From the NCBI RefSeq assembly GCF_025963695.1, contig NZ_JAOQAH010000014.1, positions 1 to 39,829 of the forward strand: 39,829 nucleotides of DNA, given 5' to 3'. Source of the stretch: Segetibacter sp. Lineage in GTDB: Bacteria > Bacteroidota > Bacteroidia > Chitinophagales > Chitinophagaceae. Below, piece by piece: positions 27,204 through 35,026 of this stretch (positions are counted from its first letter, which is position 1; each line of letters opens with the position of its first letter). The notes beneath the pieces are model-generated. The model was not told where the DNA came from. It saw only the letters and a program-made list of their open reading frames with translations, and searched no databases. Made by a program: the position numbers and the translations under genes.

Positions 27204-27231
27204 GGTTAGCTCAAGCCGCTGACCTTTTTTT
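27204..27231 (+). terminator. intrinsic terminator after lnt
   Basis: GGTTAGC (27204-27210) pairs with GCTGACC (27218-27224), allowing one G-U pair, with a 7-base loop and a run of seven T. It begins 13 bases past the stop codon. Confidence 0.8.
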
Positions 27232-27655
27232 GCAAAGTAACTCCACCCGCTCCGGAAACTGCTTTGCCTGTTTGAGATTCCTTCGCCTTTGCCTGGCACC
27301 AAACAGGCTGATGTCTTTTATGCAAGAACTGTTATTGGTGAGCGAATATTAACGAACGACATGACAGTTGAATAATTGGTTAACTAGCACTTCGAAAAAG
27401 CTACCCCCTTTAGAATTAGCATTAAAAGATGGGCTTAGTCATTGTGATAGGGAAGTGCTGTTATAGACACAAGATAAATTACAATGGCATTTATGCTTAG
27501 CCCTTCGTCTTACTAAAAATCAGTCTAAACAAACTAATTTAGACAACCAGACGTTTATCGATAGCGAACTTATAAGATGGTTAGAAATAGCATTTCTACC
27601 TAATACAAAATAGCTAACTACCTTAAATCCTTCAGCCATTAATAGATACTTACCA
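27232..27655. other. intergenic stretch with two hairpin-like repeats
   Basis: No gene is supported. GCCTGTTTG (27266-27274) and CAAACAGGC (27300-27308) form a perfect 9-bp inverted repeat. AGCACTTC (27386-27393) and GAAGTGCT (27452-27459) form another. The rest is AT-rich leader for the transglutaminase-like gene. Confidence 0.4.
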
Positions 27656-28846
27656 ATGAAACAAATAAAACTGATCATAGGATTTTCATTACTATCCCAA
27701 ATTTTATTTGCGCAAAAGGTTGCGCCAAAAGCAGTTAACGAATATGCGGCAATTGACAATAAAGTGCTACAAATTCCAGACTCGCTGACTAAAACGACAG
27801 AAGGTATTGCAACATACATCACTTCAAATTTTGGCAAAGACGCTGAAAGAGCAAGAGCAATATTTATATGGGTAGCTACCCATATTGAATATGATATTGA
27901 AAACATGTTTGCAATAAATTTTTATGAACAAAAGGCAGAAAAAATTGCCAGGTCATTAAGAACCAGGAAAGGCATCTGTGAGAATTATGCGGCGCTTTTC
28001 AATGACATCTGTGCAAAAGCAGGTATAAAATCATTTGTTATAGAAGGATATACGAAACAAAACGGATTTGCCGATTATATTCCGCATGCTTGGTGCGCTG
28101 CGTTGGTAGACAACTCTTGGTTGATGTTTGATCCGACGTGGGGTTCGGGTTATGTGAACAATGGAAAGTTTTTCAAGAAGATCAATAATAGTTATTTTAA
28201 AGCTTTGCCATCGTCTCTAATTAAGTCCCACATGCCTTTTGACTATCTATGGCAATTTCTTAACTACCCCGTTACCAACCAGGAGTTCTACGAGGGTAAA
28301 ACCGAACAAAATAAAACAAAACCGGTTTTTGATTTTGTTGCCTCTATTCAAACTTATGAAAAGCAAAATCATATTGAACAATTGATCGCTTCTTCATTCC
28401 GTGTTCAACAAAATGGTATAAAAAATTCTTTGATTTTTGACCGCTTACAACATCTGAAACTGGAGATTGAAAATTACAAGCAGACGCAAAGCACGGGTTT
28501 GTATAACGCCGCAGTGCAACATTATAATGAAGGAATAAATCACTTTAACGTATTTATACAATATAGAAACACGCGGTTTAGTTCTAAGAAGACTGATGCG
28601 GAAATTGAAAGTATGATTGATACAACTTGGTTGACACTTAGTAAGGCTAAAACAAATTTAAGTAAGATAAAAGAACCCGATGCAAATACAACATTACTGA
28701 TAGCTCAACTTAATAAATCAATTGATGACGTCATAATTCATGTAAAAGAACAGCAGGAATGGCTGAAATTATATTTTAGCAAAGGAAAGTTAGCACGGAA
28801 ATCAATGTTCTATAAATACACCTGGTTTGGAATACCGGTGAACTAA
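27656..28846 (+). CDS. secreted transglutaminase-like protein
   Basis: The 396-residue protein has a signal peptide (MKQIKLIIGFSLLSQILFA-Q) and a transglutaminase-like core at about 65-165: ARAIFIWVATHIEYD, catalytic Cys108 in RKGICENYAALF, His144 in IPHAWCAAL and Asp159 in WLMFDPTWGSG. This papain-like triad is shared by bacterial proteases and cross-linking enzymes; in Bacteroidota such secreted proteins are often of unknown substrate. The remaining 230 residues are mostly helical and Lys/Asn-rich, perhaps a binding domain. It stands alone. The gene's 3' side faces repeat copy E, which however reads in the direction of the opposite gene. Confidence 0.85.
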   Translation: MKQIKLIIGFSLLSQILFAQKVAPKAVNEYAAIDNKVLQIPDSLTKTTEGIATYITSNFGKDAERARAIFIWVATHIEYDIENMFAINFYEQKAEKIARSLRTRKGICENYAALFNDICAKAGIKSFVIEGYTKQNGFADYIPHAWCAALVDNSWLMFDPTWGSGYVNNGKFFKKINNSYFKALPSSLIKSHMPFDYLWQFLNYPVTNQEFYEGKTEQNKTKPVFDFVASIQTYEKQNHIEQLIASSFRVQQNGIKNSLIFDRLQHLKLEIENYKQTQSTGLYNAAVQHYNEGINHFNVFIQYRNTRFSSKKTDAEIESMIDTTWLTLSKAKTNLSKIKEPDANTTLLIAQLNKSIDDVIIHVKEQQEWLKLYFSKGKLARKSMFYKYTWFGIPVN

Positions 28847-28881
28847 ATAAGATGCAGTATCTGCCGAATAAAGCTGAAAAA

Positions 28882-28901
28882 GTAAAAGTGAGTGACACAA
28901 C
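28882..28901 (-). repeat. 3'-end dispersed element, copy E (GTGTCAC subtype)
   Basis: On the minus strand it reads GTTGTGTCACTCACTTTTAC, 58 bases past the stop of the sugar-permease gene (28959) and in that gene's direction. Between them is a weak hairpin (TCTTTTTAAAGA) with a T-run that may serve as a terminator. Confidence 0.83.
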
Positions 28902-28958
28902 GATGCTGATAGATGTTATTGTGTTTGTTACAAAAAAAGTCTTTAAAAAGATGATTGC

Positions 28959-29966
28959 CTACTCACTTGTTCCCGCGTAAATAATAAGACTTAAGCCTAC
29001 TACAAAAAACAGAAACATTGCTGTAATTAGTCGGTCTATGCCTTTTGGAGCATTTTTAAATTCTTTCCAGATAAAGACACCCCACAGCGCTGCTATCATT
29101 GTTGCGCCCTGGCCTAGCCCATAAGAAATAGCTGGACCTGCTTTGCCTGCTGCAATAAGGTTTAAGGAATTGCCCAACCCCCAAATCAGTCCGCCAAGAA
29201 TGCCTACCATGTGTACCGACAGCTTTCCCTTAAAATAATCGGCATAACTAACAGGGGTTCCCTCGAAAGGTTTTTTCATGAGGATTGTATTGAAAATAAA
29301 ATTGCTTAAGAGGATGCCGATAGAAAAAACAAATACGGCGGTGTAAGGAGTCATTTTGCCCGCTGCAGGTTGCTGAAAATTTTCGAGGTCCATTGCAGCC
29401 GCAATAAAGCGATAGAAAAATGACATAAGCAGTCCGGCCGCTAACGACAAAAGCAAGCCCTTTGATGAAACTTTTTGCGCCGCCTGGTTTGTTTTTTTAT
29501 ATGCCAGTGCATTTACAATAATCGCCGCCAGAACAAACACCACACCTAAAAACAAAACATACGGATTTCCTTTTTCGGCACCAACATAATTGACAATTAC
29601 CCCCAGTATTAAAGCAAGGCCAATACCAACCGGAAAAGCAACCGCCATACCCGCAATAGCAATGGCTGCTGACAACAAAATATTGGCAGCATTAAAGACG
29701 ATGCCGCCAATAAGTGCACTAATGATATTGGAGGAATCTGACTGTGATAAATCAGCAAGAAAACTGCGGCCTTCGCTGCCATTGCTGCCAAGTGTAAGGG
29801 CTGAAAGAATTGAAAACAATACTATACCGATGACATAGTCCCAATAAAATAATTCGAACCTCCAGCTTTTGCCCGCGAGCTTTTGTGTATTGGCCCAGGA
29901 GCCCCAGCAAAGCATGGTAATAAAGCAAAAGACAATAGCGGTAAAATAACTATCAACGATAAACAT
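28959..29966 (-). CDS. GRP/RhaT-type sugar permease, probably for ribose
   Basis: The 335-residue integral membrane protein has about ten helices of the DMT-superfamily type: CFITMLCWGSWANTQKLAG at the N-terminus, FPVGIGLALILGVIVNY, LLLSLAAGLLMSFFYRF, GILGGLIWGLGNSLNLIAAG and GPAISYGLGQGATMIAALWG. These match the glucose/ribose porter (GRP) and rhamnose-proton symporter families. The substrate is inferred as ribose because the adjoining genes on the same strand encode an ADP-ribosylglycohydrolase (51 bases upstream) and a ribokinase. It is the last gene of the probable unit. Repeat copy E lies just after its end. Confidence 0.85.
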   Translation of the reverse strand: MFIVDSYFTAIVFCFITMLCWGSWANTQKLAGKSWRFELFYWDYVIGIVLFSILSALTLGSNGSEGRSFLADLSQSDSSNIISALIGGIVFNAANILLSAAIAIAGMAVAFPVGIGLALILGVIVNYVGAEKGNPYVLFLGVVFVLAAIIVNALAYKKTNQAAQKVSSKGLLLSLAAGLLMSFFYRFIAAAMDLENFQQPAAGKMTPYTAVFVFSIGILLSNFIFNTILMKKPFEGTPVSYADYFKGKLSVHMVGILGGLIWGLGNSLNLIAAGKAGPAISYGLGQGATMIAALWGVFIWKEFKNAPKGIDRLITAMFLFFVVGLSLIIYAGTSE

Positions 29967-30017
29967 AAGCGTGGTTTCGGCGTGAGGAATTATGGCAGGT
30001 GCGTGGTTTCTTTTTTA

Positions 30018-31571
30018 CTAAAGCGGTTTTGCATTAAACGATTTTGCAGCCTTTTCCATTTCCTTTAATCCGTTTACCGGTTGATCAGAATAAACAATAA
30101 CTTCTCCTGCATTAATCTTTTGTGTGGATGAGGGATTTAAAATTTTAAGACGAACGGAATGCTTGCCTTTTGGCAGTTGATAATTCCAGGCAAGTTCATG
30201 ACGGCGGGTAGTAAAGCTGACCGGCAATTGTATTGTCTCGGTCTTTTTATCGTCAATATACAATTCGGTATTAAAAATATAGTTGGCATTATCGCCCTGT
30301 GCATTCCCTCTTAGAACAAACCCTGTTCCATCAAAATCGAATGTAACTTCATCCTTATTTGTTGACCAGTTAACGGCAATTTTATTAACCGGATATACTC
30401 CATCAAAACTTTTTTCATATTGTACCGGCAACGGTTGTTGCTGTTTTATGGTGATTTGGTTGCCGTTAATTTCCCCCCCGTTCTTTTCAATGTTTGCCAT
30501 TGCATGCTTTAATCCTATGTCATAAACAGTGTTTAAAGACATGGTGGTATATTTAAAATCGATACCCTCGGCTTCCTTTAAACCTTGTTTCCAATAGGGA
30601 GGAATTTTATCATACCCTAAAATGGTCCCTAATATTCCACCTGCGCTTGAAGGATTGCAATCTGCATCCTGGCCGCATCGCGTGGATATATCCAGCGTTT
30701 TGGTAAAATCGCCACCACCGTATAAAAGACCTATGGCAACGTAAGCTGCGTTCACTTTTGCATCAATGTTAAAAGGCAGAAAAACACCATCGGGGCAACC
30801 AATATCATCAGCCCATTTTCGCTGCACTTCCAGCCACGTTTGTTTCCAGTCATCAGGATATTTCTGGTGCCATTGTATCACATCATTAATACATTGGTAA
30901 AACTCACTTTGCCGCGGGATAGTTTTCAATCCTTCTTTTACAATGGATGGGATATTGTTTGAAGTAAAAGCCAAAGCATACATAGCACCTATATAAACAC
31001 CTCCATACCATCCGTCGCCATAGTTCATAATATGACCAATTTTATCACTGATTTTGGATGCCGTATTGGGCATACCAGGACTCATCAAACCGGCGAAGTC
31101 AGCTTCAATCTGGTAGTCGATACAATCAGCGTGAGGATTATTTTTCCAATGGCCCGAAAGGGGTGCTTTTGTGCCTTTTAAAATGTTGTAACGACCGGCC
31201 TGGTTTGCATGCCACAGCATATACCCGGCTTTAGCATAAGCACTGGCAAACGAATCAAGCGGAGCGTCGAGCCCATATTTTTCAAAGACGTCTACAAAAG
31301 TCAAATCCATATACAAGTCGTCGTATAAGCCCGGCCCTTCCAACATCGTCTTTTTCAGGTAGCCGTTATACCAAAGCAACGGCTGGTAGTCCCCGATAAA
31401 AGTTCCCTGGAAACGGAACTCGTACGGCCCGCCGAAAGTTACCCCGATCGTCTGCCCGGCCCAGCCTCCTTTAATTTTATCATGCAACTGTTGTTTCGTA
31501 AAAGTTACTTGTTGAGCATTAAGAGAAGCAGAAAGAACAAACAGGTAAAGGCAGGTAAGAAATCTTTTCAT
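30018..31571 (-). CDS. secreted ADP-ribosylglycohydrolase-family protein
   Basis: The 517-residue protein has a signal peptide (cleavage near Ala19 in ASLNA-QQ) and an ADP-ribosylglycohydrolase domain at about 30-345. Landmarks are KGGWAGQTIGVTFGGP, the metal-site DDLYMDLT (84-91), ADFAGLMSPGMPNTAS and the second metal site CGQDADCNPSSAGG with Asp302/Asp304. A beta-sandwich of about 150 residues follows (about 355-500), perhaps for binding. Family members cleave N-glycosidic bonds to ribose. Export and the neighbouring permease and ribokinase suggest it frees ribose from outside nucleosides, NAD or ADP-ribosyl groups. In Bacteroides thetaiotaomicron the rus ribose-use locus likewise groups such a protein with transporter and ribokinases (known). 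The exact substrate here is not known. Confidence 0.85.
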   Translation of the reverse strand: MKRFLTCLYLFVLSASLNAQQVTFTKQQLHDKIKGGWAGQTIGVTFGGPYEFRFQGTFIGDYQPLLWYNGYLKKTMLEGPGLYDDLYMDLTFVDVFEKYGLDAPLDSFASAYAKAGYMLWHANQAGRYNILKGTKAPLSGHWKNNPHADCIDYQIEADFAGLMSPGMPNTASKISDKIGHIMNYGDGWYGGVYIGAMYALAFTSNNIPSIVKEGLKTIPRQSEFYQCINDVIQWHQKYPDDWKQTWLEVQRKWADDIGCPDGVFLPFNIDAKVNAAYVAIGLLYGGGDFTKTLDISTRCGQDADCNPSSAGGILGTILGYDKIPPYWKQGLKEAEGIDFKYTTMSLNTVYDIGLKHAMANIEKNGGEINGNQITIKQQQPLPVQYEKSFDGVYPVNKIAVNWSTNKDEVTFDFDGTGFVLRGNAQGDNANYIFNTELYIDDKKTETIQLPVSFTTRRHELAWNYQLPKGKHSVRLKILNPSSTQKINAGEVIVYSDQPVNGLKEMEKAAKSFNAKPL

Positions 31572-31605
31572 ATGTTAAGGGGGTGATGTAGGGTTATTAA
31601 CTTAA

Positions 31606-31645
31606 AAATTGAAATGTTCAATAATCAAACTTACCATTTCAATTT
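31606..31645. repeat. inverted repeat before the ADP-ribosylglycohydrolase gene
   Basis: AAATTGAAATG (31606-31616) and CATTTCAATTT (31635-31645) are exact reverse complements, 18 bases apart. They lie 35 bases upstream of the start codon at 31571, where an operator would sit. Confidence 0.55.
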
Positions 31646-31676
31646 CTGATGAAAGAAAAGGGTTTAAATATTGAGC

Positions 31677-31718
31677 ATTGATTATTGAAAATTGAAAATT
31701 GATTATTGAAAATTGAGC
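31677..31718. repeat. two tandem copies of a 21-bp unit
   Basis: ATTGATTATTGAAAATTGAA plus one A is repeated directly (31677-31697 and 31698-31718), with differences only in the last two bases. It lies between ribokinase and ADP-ribosylglycohydrolase genes. Confidence 0.7.
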
Positions 31719-31744
31719 GGTGAATATTAAGAAAAGCCGGTAAA

Positions 31745-32695
31745 CTAAACGGCTTCTAAAGCAGCGAGACCTTTATGCTGCAAACCCTGAAATGCCGCCA
31801 CCTCCTCCCGCGATGGTGCTGATGCCTGTGCACCTAATTTTGTTACAGATAATGCTGCGGCATGACAGGCAAAAGCTGTTGCTTCCTGCAACGATTGGTT
31901 TTCTGATAACGCTACTGCAAGTGCCCCGCAAAATACATCACCCGCTGCCGTCGTATCTATCGCCTCAACTACCGGCGCACTTACTAATTCTTCTATCTTG
32001 CTTGTACAAATAAAAGCCCCTTTTGCTCCTAGAGTAATAATCACTGTTTCCACCCCTCTCGCCATAATGCGATGTGCTGCCTGCGTTGCAGAGACCAGGT
32101 CAGTTATCGCGATTCCTGAAAGCATTTCTGCTTCTTTTTCGTTTGGAGTTATTATTGAAATCTTCTCAAATAAAGCCGCTGGCAATTCGCAGGCAGGTGC
32201 AGGGTTTAGGATTACCGGAACATTATGAGATTTTGCCAAATCTGCAACCCACGCTACCGTTTCAAGAGGTATTTCCAATTGCATAATAATTGCAGCAGCA
32301 ACAGAGATTTCGTTAGAAGCATTTTTCAAATCAGCCGGACTTAAAGTGGCATTGGCGCCCGAAGCAACTACAATTGTATTTTCAGCCTTTTTATCAAGCG
32401 TAATCAAAGCAACTCCCGATGGATTTACAGGATCAACAACCATTAGGTGAGTGTTGATACCCTCGTTTTTAAACAATTGCAATGACTGCTTACCAAAAAC
32501 ATCATCCCCGGTTTTAGCAATAAAAGTTACATTTCCTCCAAGGCGTTGAGCGGCTACTGCCTGGTTGGCTCCCTTCCCGCCAGGGTTCAAAAAAAAGTCA
32601 CCTCCTAAAATGGTTTCTCCGGGTGCAGGAAGATGATTGGCCTTAATCACCATATCAGTATTCGTACTGCCTACAACAACAATAGATGGCTTCAT
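31745..32695 (-). CDS. rbsK: ribokinase
   Basis: The 316-residue PfkB-family kinase has the N-terminal substrate signature VVGSTNTDMVIKANHLPAPG, the ribokinase Gly-Gly segment LNPGGKGANQAVAAQRLGG (37-54), NPAPA (164-168) and the C-terminal signature DTTAAGDVF with catalytic Asp253. It phosphorylates ribose to ribose-5-phosphate in the cytoplasm. The next gene on the strand is a secreted ADP-ribosylglycohydrolase, followed by a sugar permease, giving a complete release-import-phosphorylation route. The gap of 173 bases to the next gene contains tandem and inverted repeats, so the unit may have an internal promoter or control site. Confidence 0.95.
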   Translation of the reverse strand: MKPSIVVVGSTNTDMVIKANHLPAPGETILGGDFFLNPGGKGANQAVAAQRLGGNVTFIAKTGDDVFGKQSLQLFKNEGINTHLMVVDPVNPSGVALITLDKKAENTIVVASGANATLSPADLKNASNEISVAAAIIMQLEIPLETVAWVADLAKSHNVPVILNPAPACELPAALFEKISIITPNEKEAEMLSGIAITDLVSATQAAHRIMARGVETVIITLGAKGAFICTSKIEELVSAPVVEAIDTTAAGDVFCGALAVALSENQSLQEATAFACHAAALSVTKLGAQASAPSREEVAAFQGLQHKGLAALEAV

Positions 32696-32950
32696 TATAA
32701 ATCGTTAGTAATTGAAATTAATTCTAATGATAATGAAATATTGGCAAACAGCAATCATTAAGTAAAAGACCACAGCGCGGCACTACAAGACGTAACTGAT
32801 ATTTCTGGTCCAGCTTCTGTTTTTCATACAATCATTGTTGCGTCGCACCCTTGTACATTTCACCTAAATCTGAGTAGATGGTATATTTAAAAGTGAGCAG
32901 TTTTTTTAAGAAGGATTCTTACAACTAAAATAAAAACGTCTATCCCTAAT
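32696..32950. other. intergenic stretch with repeat copy F
   Basis: No gene is supported. It holds the rbsK leader and repeat copy F, which reads plus although no plus-strand gene ends here. A lost gene whose 3' end remained would explain that. Confidence 0.4.
32837..32856 (+). repeat. 3'-end dispersed element, copy F (GCGTCGC subtype)
   Basis: GTTGCGTCGCACCCTTGTAC. It is the only copy with no same-strand gene immediately upstream; the upstream gene, rbsK, runs away from it. It lies about 95 bases before a decaying SRPBCC gene. Confidence 0.85.
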
Positions 32951-33180
32951 TCGCCGATTATCGAAACACAAATGCTTATAAGAAAACCAGCCGAAATGGT
33001 TTTTCAAGCGTTAACTGACCCGGCAATAACAACCAATTTTTAGTTCACCAAAGCAAGTGAAAAAACAGAGGTTGGATAAACAGTAATATGGGAAGGAGGA
33101 AATGTATGGAAGGTTAGCAAAAGTGCCCGTAAAGCAAATTGTAAAAAATGAGAAAGTAATAATTGAAATTTCTCTGCCGC
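32951..33180 (+). pseudogene. decayed SRPBCC/AHSA1-type gene
   Basis: A clear AHSA1/COG3832-like N-terminus is readable (MLIRKPAEMVFQALTDPAIT, then a stop where Trp would follow Asn-Phe, then FTKASEKTEVG, another stop, TVIWE). After a frameshift, KVPVKQIVKNEKVIIEIS is readable. Two in-frame stops and at least one frameshift mean it cannot be translated whole. SRPBCC proteins bind lipids or other hydrophobic ligands. A further piece (GFGKEGLAPRDIYVHMHEK near 33198-33252) may belong to the same or another relic. Confidence 0.75.
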
Positions 33181-33279
33181 AAATGATGTATACATAGGTT
33201 TCGGAAAGGAAGGACTTGCTCCACGTGACATCTATGTACACATGCACGAGAAATAGTTGAAAAAACGCTATAATCTCAA

Positions 33280-33432
33280 ATGAAAATTTTCCCGGCTAAA
33301 CCAACTCCAGACGGAAAGAGTACCCTTCATAATTACGCATCTGCAGAATTACGGAACCACAAAGAACAATTACCTTATGGAACGGTTTTTTATTTTATTC
33401 TCATATTAATACAAAGACTTACTAAAGAATAA
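33280..33432 (+). CDS. possible 50-residue protein before dps
   Basis: ATG 33280 to TAA 33432 encodes 50 residues, starting MKIFPAKPTPDGKSTLHNYA, with a hydrophobic stretch near the end (Val-Phe-Tyr-Phe-Ile-Leu-Ile-Leu-Ile). It stops 11 bases before dps. I recognise no family, and since it adjoins a pseudogene it could be another remnant. Confidence 0.3.
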   Translation: MKIFPAKPTPDGKSTLHNYASAELRNHKEQLPYGTVFYFILILIQRLTKE

Positions 33433-33443
33433 AATAAGATATT

Positions 33444-33917
33444 ATGGTACAAACTAATCAAATAGGACTGCATCCTTTAAAAGCAAAAGACCTTGCTGAC
33501 AAATTAAATATCCTGCTCGCAAACTACCAGCTCTTCTACATTAATGCAAGAGGTTTTCATTGGAACATAGCAGGAGAGAAATTTTTTGAACTACACGCCA
33601 AGTTTGAAGAAATATACACGGATGCACTTATAAAAATAGACGAAATCGCAGAGCGTATTTTAACGCTGGGACATACGCCCATACATTCTTTTACTGAGTA
33701 TGTAAGTACCTCTTCAATTGCCGAAGTGATGAATGTTTCTGAAGGCAAAACCGCGTTGCAACACGTCCTTTCAGGACTGCAAACGTTGTTGTCGAATGAG
33801 AGAGAGTTGCTACAAATTTCGCAGGGTGCAAACGACGAAGGAACCAGTGCTTTGGTAAGTGACTACATCCGGCAGCAAGAAAAATTGGTGTGGATGTTTT
33901 CTGCTTTTTTAAAATAA
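33444..33917 (+). CDS. dps: Dps ferritin-like DNA-protection protein
   Basis: The 157-residue four-helix protein has the inter-subunit ferroxidase residues at the usual spacing: His39 (RGFHWNIAG), His51 (FELHAKFEEIY), Asp66 and Glu70 (KIDEIAERI). Dps forms a 12-mer that stores iron using peroxide and can bind DNA. The N-terminal tail is short and has few basic residues, so DNA binding may be weak. The gene is alone on its strand. A bidirectional terminator lies just after it. Upstream is decayed DNA, and I find no clear -7 box. Confidence 0.95.
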   Translation: MVQTNQIGLHPLKAKDLADKLNILLANYQLFYINARGFHWNIAGEKFFELHAKFEEIYTDALIKIDEIAERILTLGHTPIHSFTEYVSTSSIAEVMNVSEGKTALQHVLSGLQTLLSNERELLQISQGANDEGTSALVSDYIRQQEKLVWMFSAFLK

Positions 33918-33957
33918 TGCAGTAACAGTAAGTAGGAATTAATCTGCTATAAATAAG

Positions 33958-33998
33958 AAGGGATGTAAAAAGCAGCTTTAGCTTTTTCAACATCCCTT
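33958..33998. terminator. terminator shared by dps and the convergent gene
   Basis: AAGGGATGT (33958-33966) pairs with ACATCCCTT (33990-33998). Inside, AGC/GCT and AAA/TTT pairs extend the stem. T-rich DNA follows on both strands, so it can stop transcription both ways. Confidence 0.8.
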
Positions 33999-34035
33999 TA
34001 TTTGTAGCGAAAAACTTATTATAGTTACCCGGTAA

Positions 34036-34971
34036 CTAGCTTAAAAAATTATCACTTTCCCTATAAGCTGCTATTAGTTTCGCCTCGCCTTCTTTACCTG
34101 GCTGAGAGTTTCCATGCTCCATACCCAACACGCCGCGGTAACCTTTTGCGTGGATGTGCTTAAATATATTTTTATAATTCATCTCCCCCGTGGTTGGTTC
34201 TTTACGGCCGGGATTATCCCCCACTTGCAGGTACGCAATCTCGCTCCATGCTTTATCCATATTGTTTATAATGTTGCCTTCATTTTTTTGCATATGATAC
34301 ATATCAAAAAGAACTTTGCACGAAGGGCTTCCGACACCTTTGCAGATCATGTATGTCTGATCAGAAAATCTTAAGAAAAGGTTCGGTGTATCACTTAACG
34401 GCTCCAGCACCATTATAATATTTTCCTTCTCAAGAATTTCTGCACCTCTCTTTAAAGCCTCAATCACATTACCGGTTTGTATACCCATTGTTAGGTTTCT
34501 TTCAAAATCACCTGGTACAACGGTTGTAAGTTTGCCATTAACTCTTTTTGCAACTTCTACCGCATCACGGCAACCTTTTAAAAATATTTCAACATTTTCC
34601 GGTTTTCCTGCTGCCAGCGTATTGGCTCCATTACCACCTTTATTCAACACGAATACGCCCATTTGCATACCTAGCTTTGCCAAAGTATCTCCAATCTTCT
34701 TTTGCATTTCAGGTGTTCTCCCAGGCAATCCATTATCTTCAATTGACCGAAAACCCATATCGTAGCCATATTTTATCTGGTCAATGAAATCGGGTCCTGC
34801 TGCATTCTTAAACATGCCATCATGAAATCCATAATTCAGGTTAAATGGCTTATCAGCAACTGTATTACTATTAAAATTGCTGCCTTCTTTTCCGGCAAAA
34901 ACATTTGCGGCTGTAAACAAAGAGGCTCCTGCTGTTAATATTGATTGGCCAAGAAATCGTCGTCGTTGCAT
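34036..34971 (-). CDS. Tat-exported hydroxypyruvate-isomerase-like TIM-barrel protein
   Basis: The 311-residue protein has a twin-arginine signal (MQRRRFLGQSILTAGASLF) cleaved near residue 27. It then has the AP-endonuclease-2/xylose-isomerase-like barrel: IVMVLEPL with a metal Glu, KVLFDMYHMQKNEG with Asp and His, YLQVGDNPGRKEPTTGEMNY and YRGVLGMEHG with the second Glu. The order EPL, DMYH, GDNPGR and GMEHG is like hydroxypyruvate isomerase (Hyi). With a Tat signal it acts in the periplasm, where many Bacteroidota carry such enzymes for unusual sugars. It is divergent from apbE (55-base gap). The substrate is unknown. Confidence 0.8.
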   Translation of the reverse strand: MQRRRFLGQSILTAGASLFTAANVFAGKEGSNFNSNTVADKPFNLNYGFHDGMFKNAAGPDFIDQIKYGYDMGFRSIEDNGLPGRTPEMQKKIGDTLAKLGMQMGVFVLNKGGNGANTLAAGKPENVEIFLKGCRDAVEVAKRVNGKLTTVVPGDFERNLTMGIQTGNVIEALKRGAEILEKENIIMVLEPLSDTPNLFLRFSDQTYMICKGVGSPSCKVLFDMYHMQKNEGNIINNMDKAWSEIAYLQVGDNPGRKEPTTGEMNYKNIFKHIHAKGYRGVLGMEHGNSQPGKEGEAKLIAAYRESDNFLS

Positions 34972-35026
34972 AAGAATTTTAGTTTAAGAAAATAAATTTA
35001 GTTTTAAACTCTAAAGAAAAACAATA

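Noticed and set aside
27232..27655. tRNA or small structured RNA in the lnt-transglutaminase gap
   Set aside because: Two inverted repeats exist, but no cloverleaf, anticodon arm or TTCRA loop can be found.
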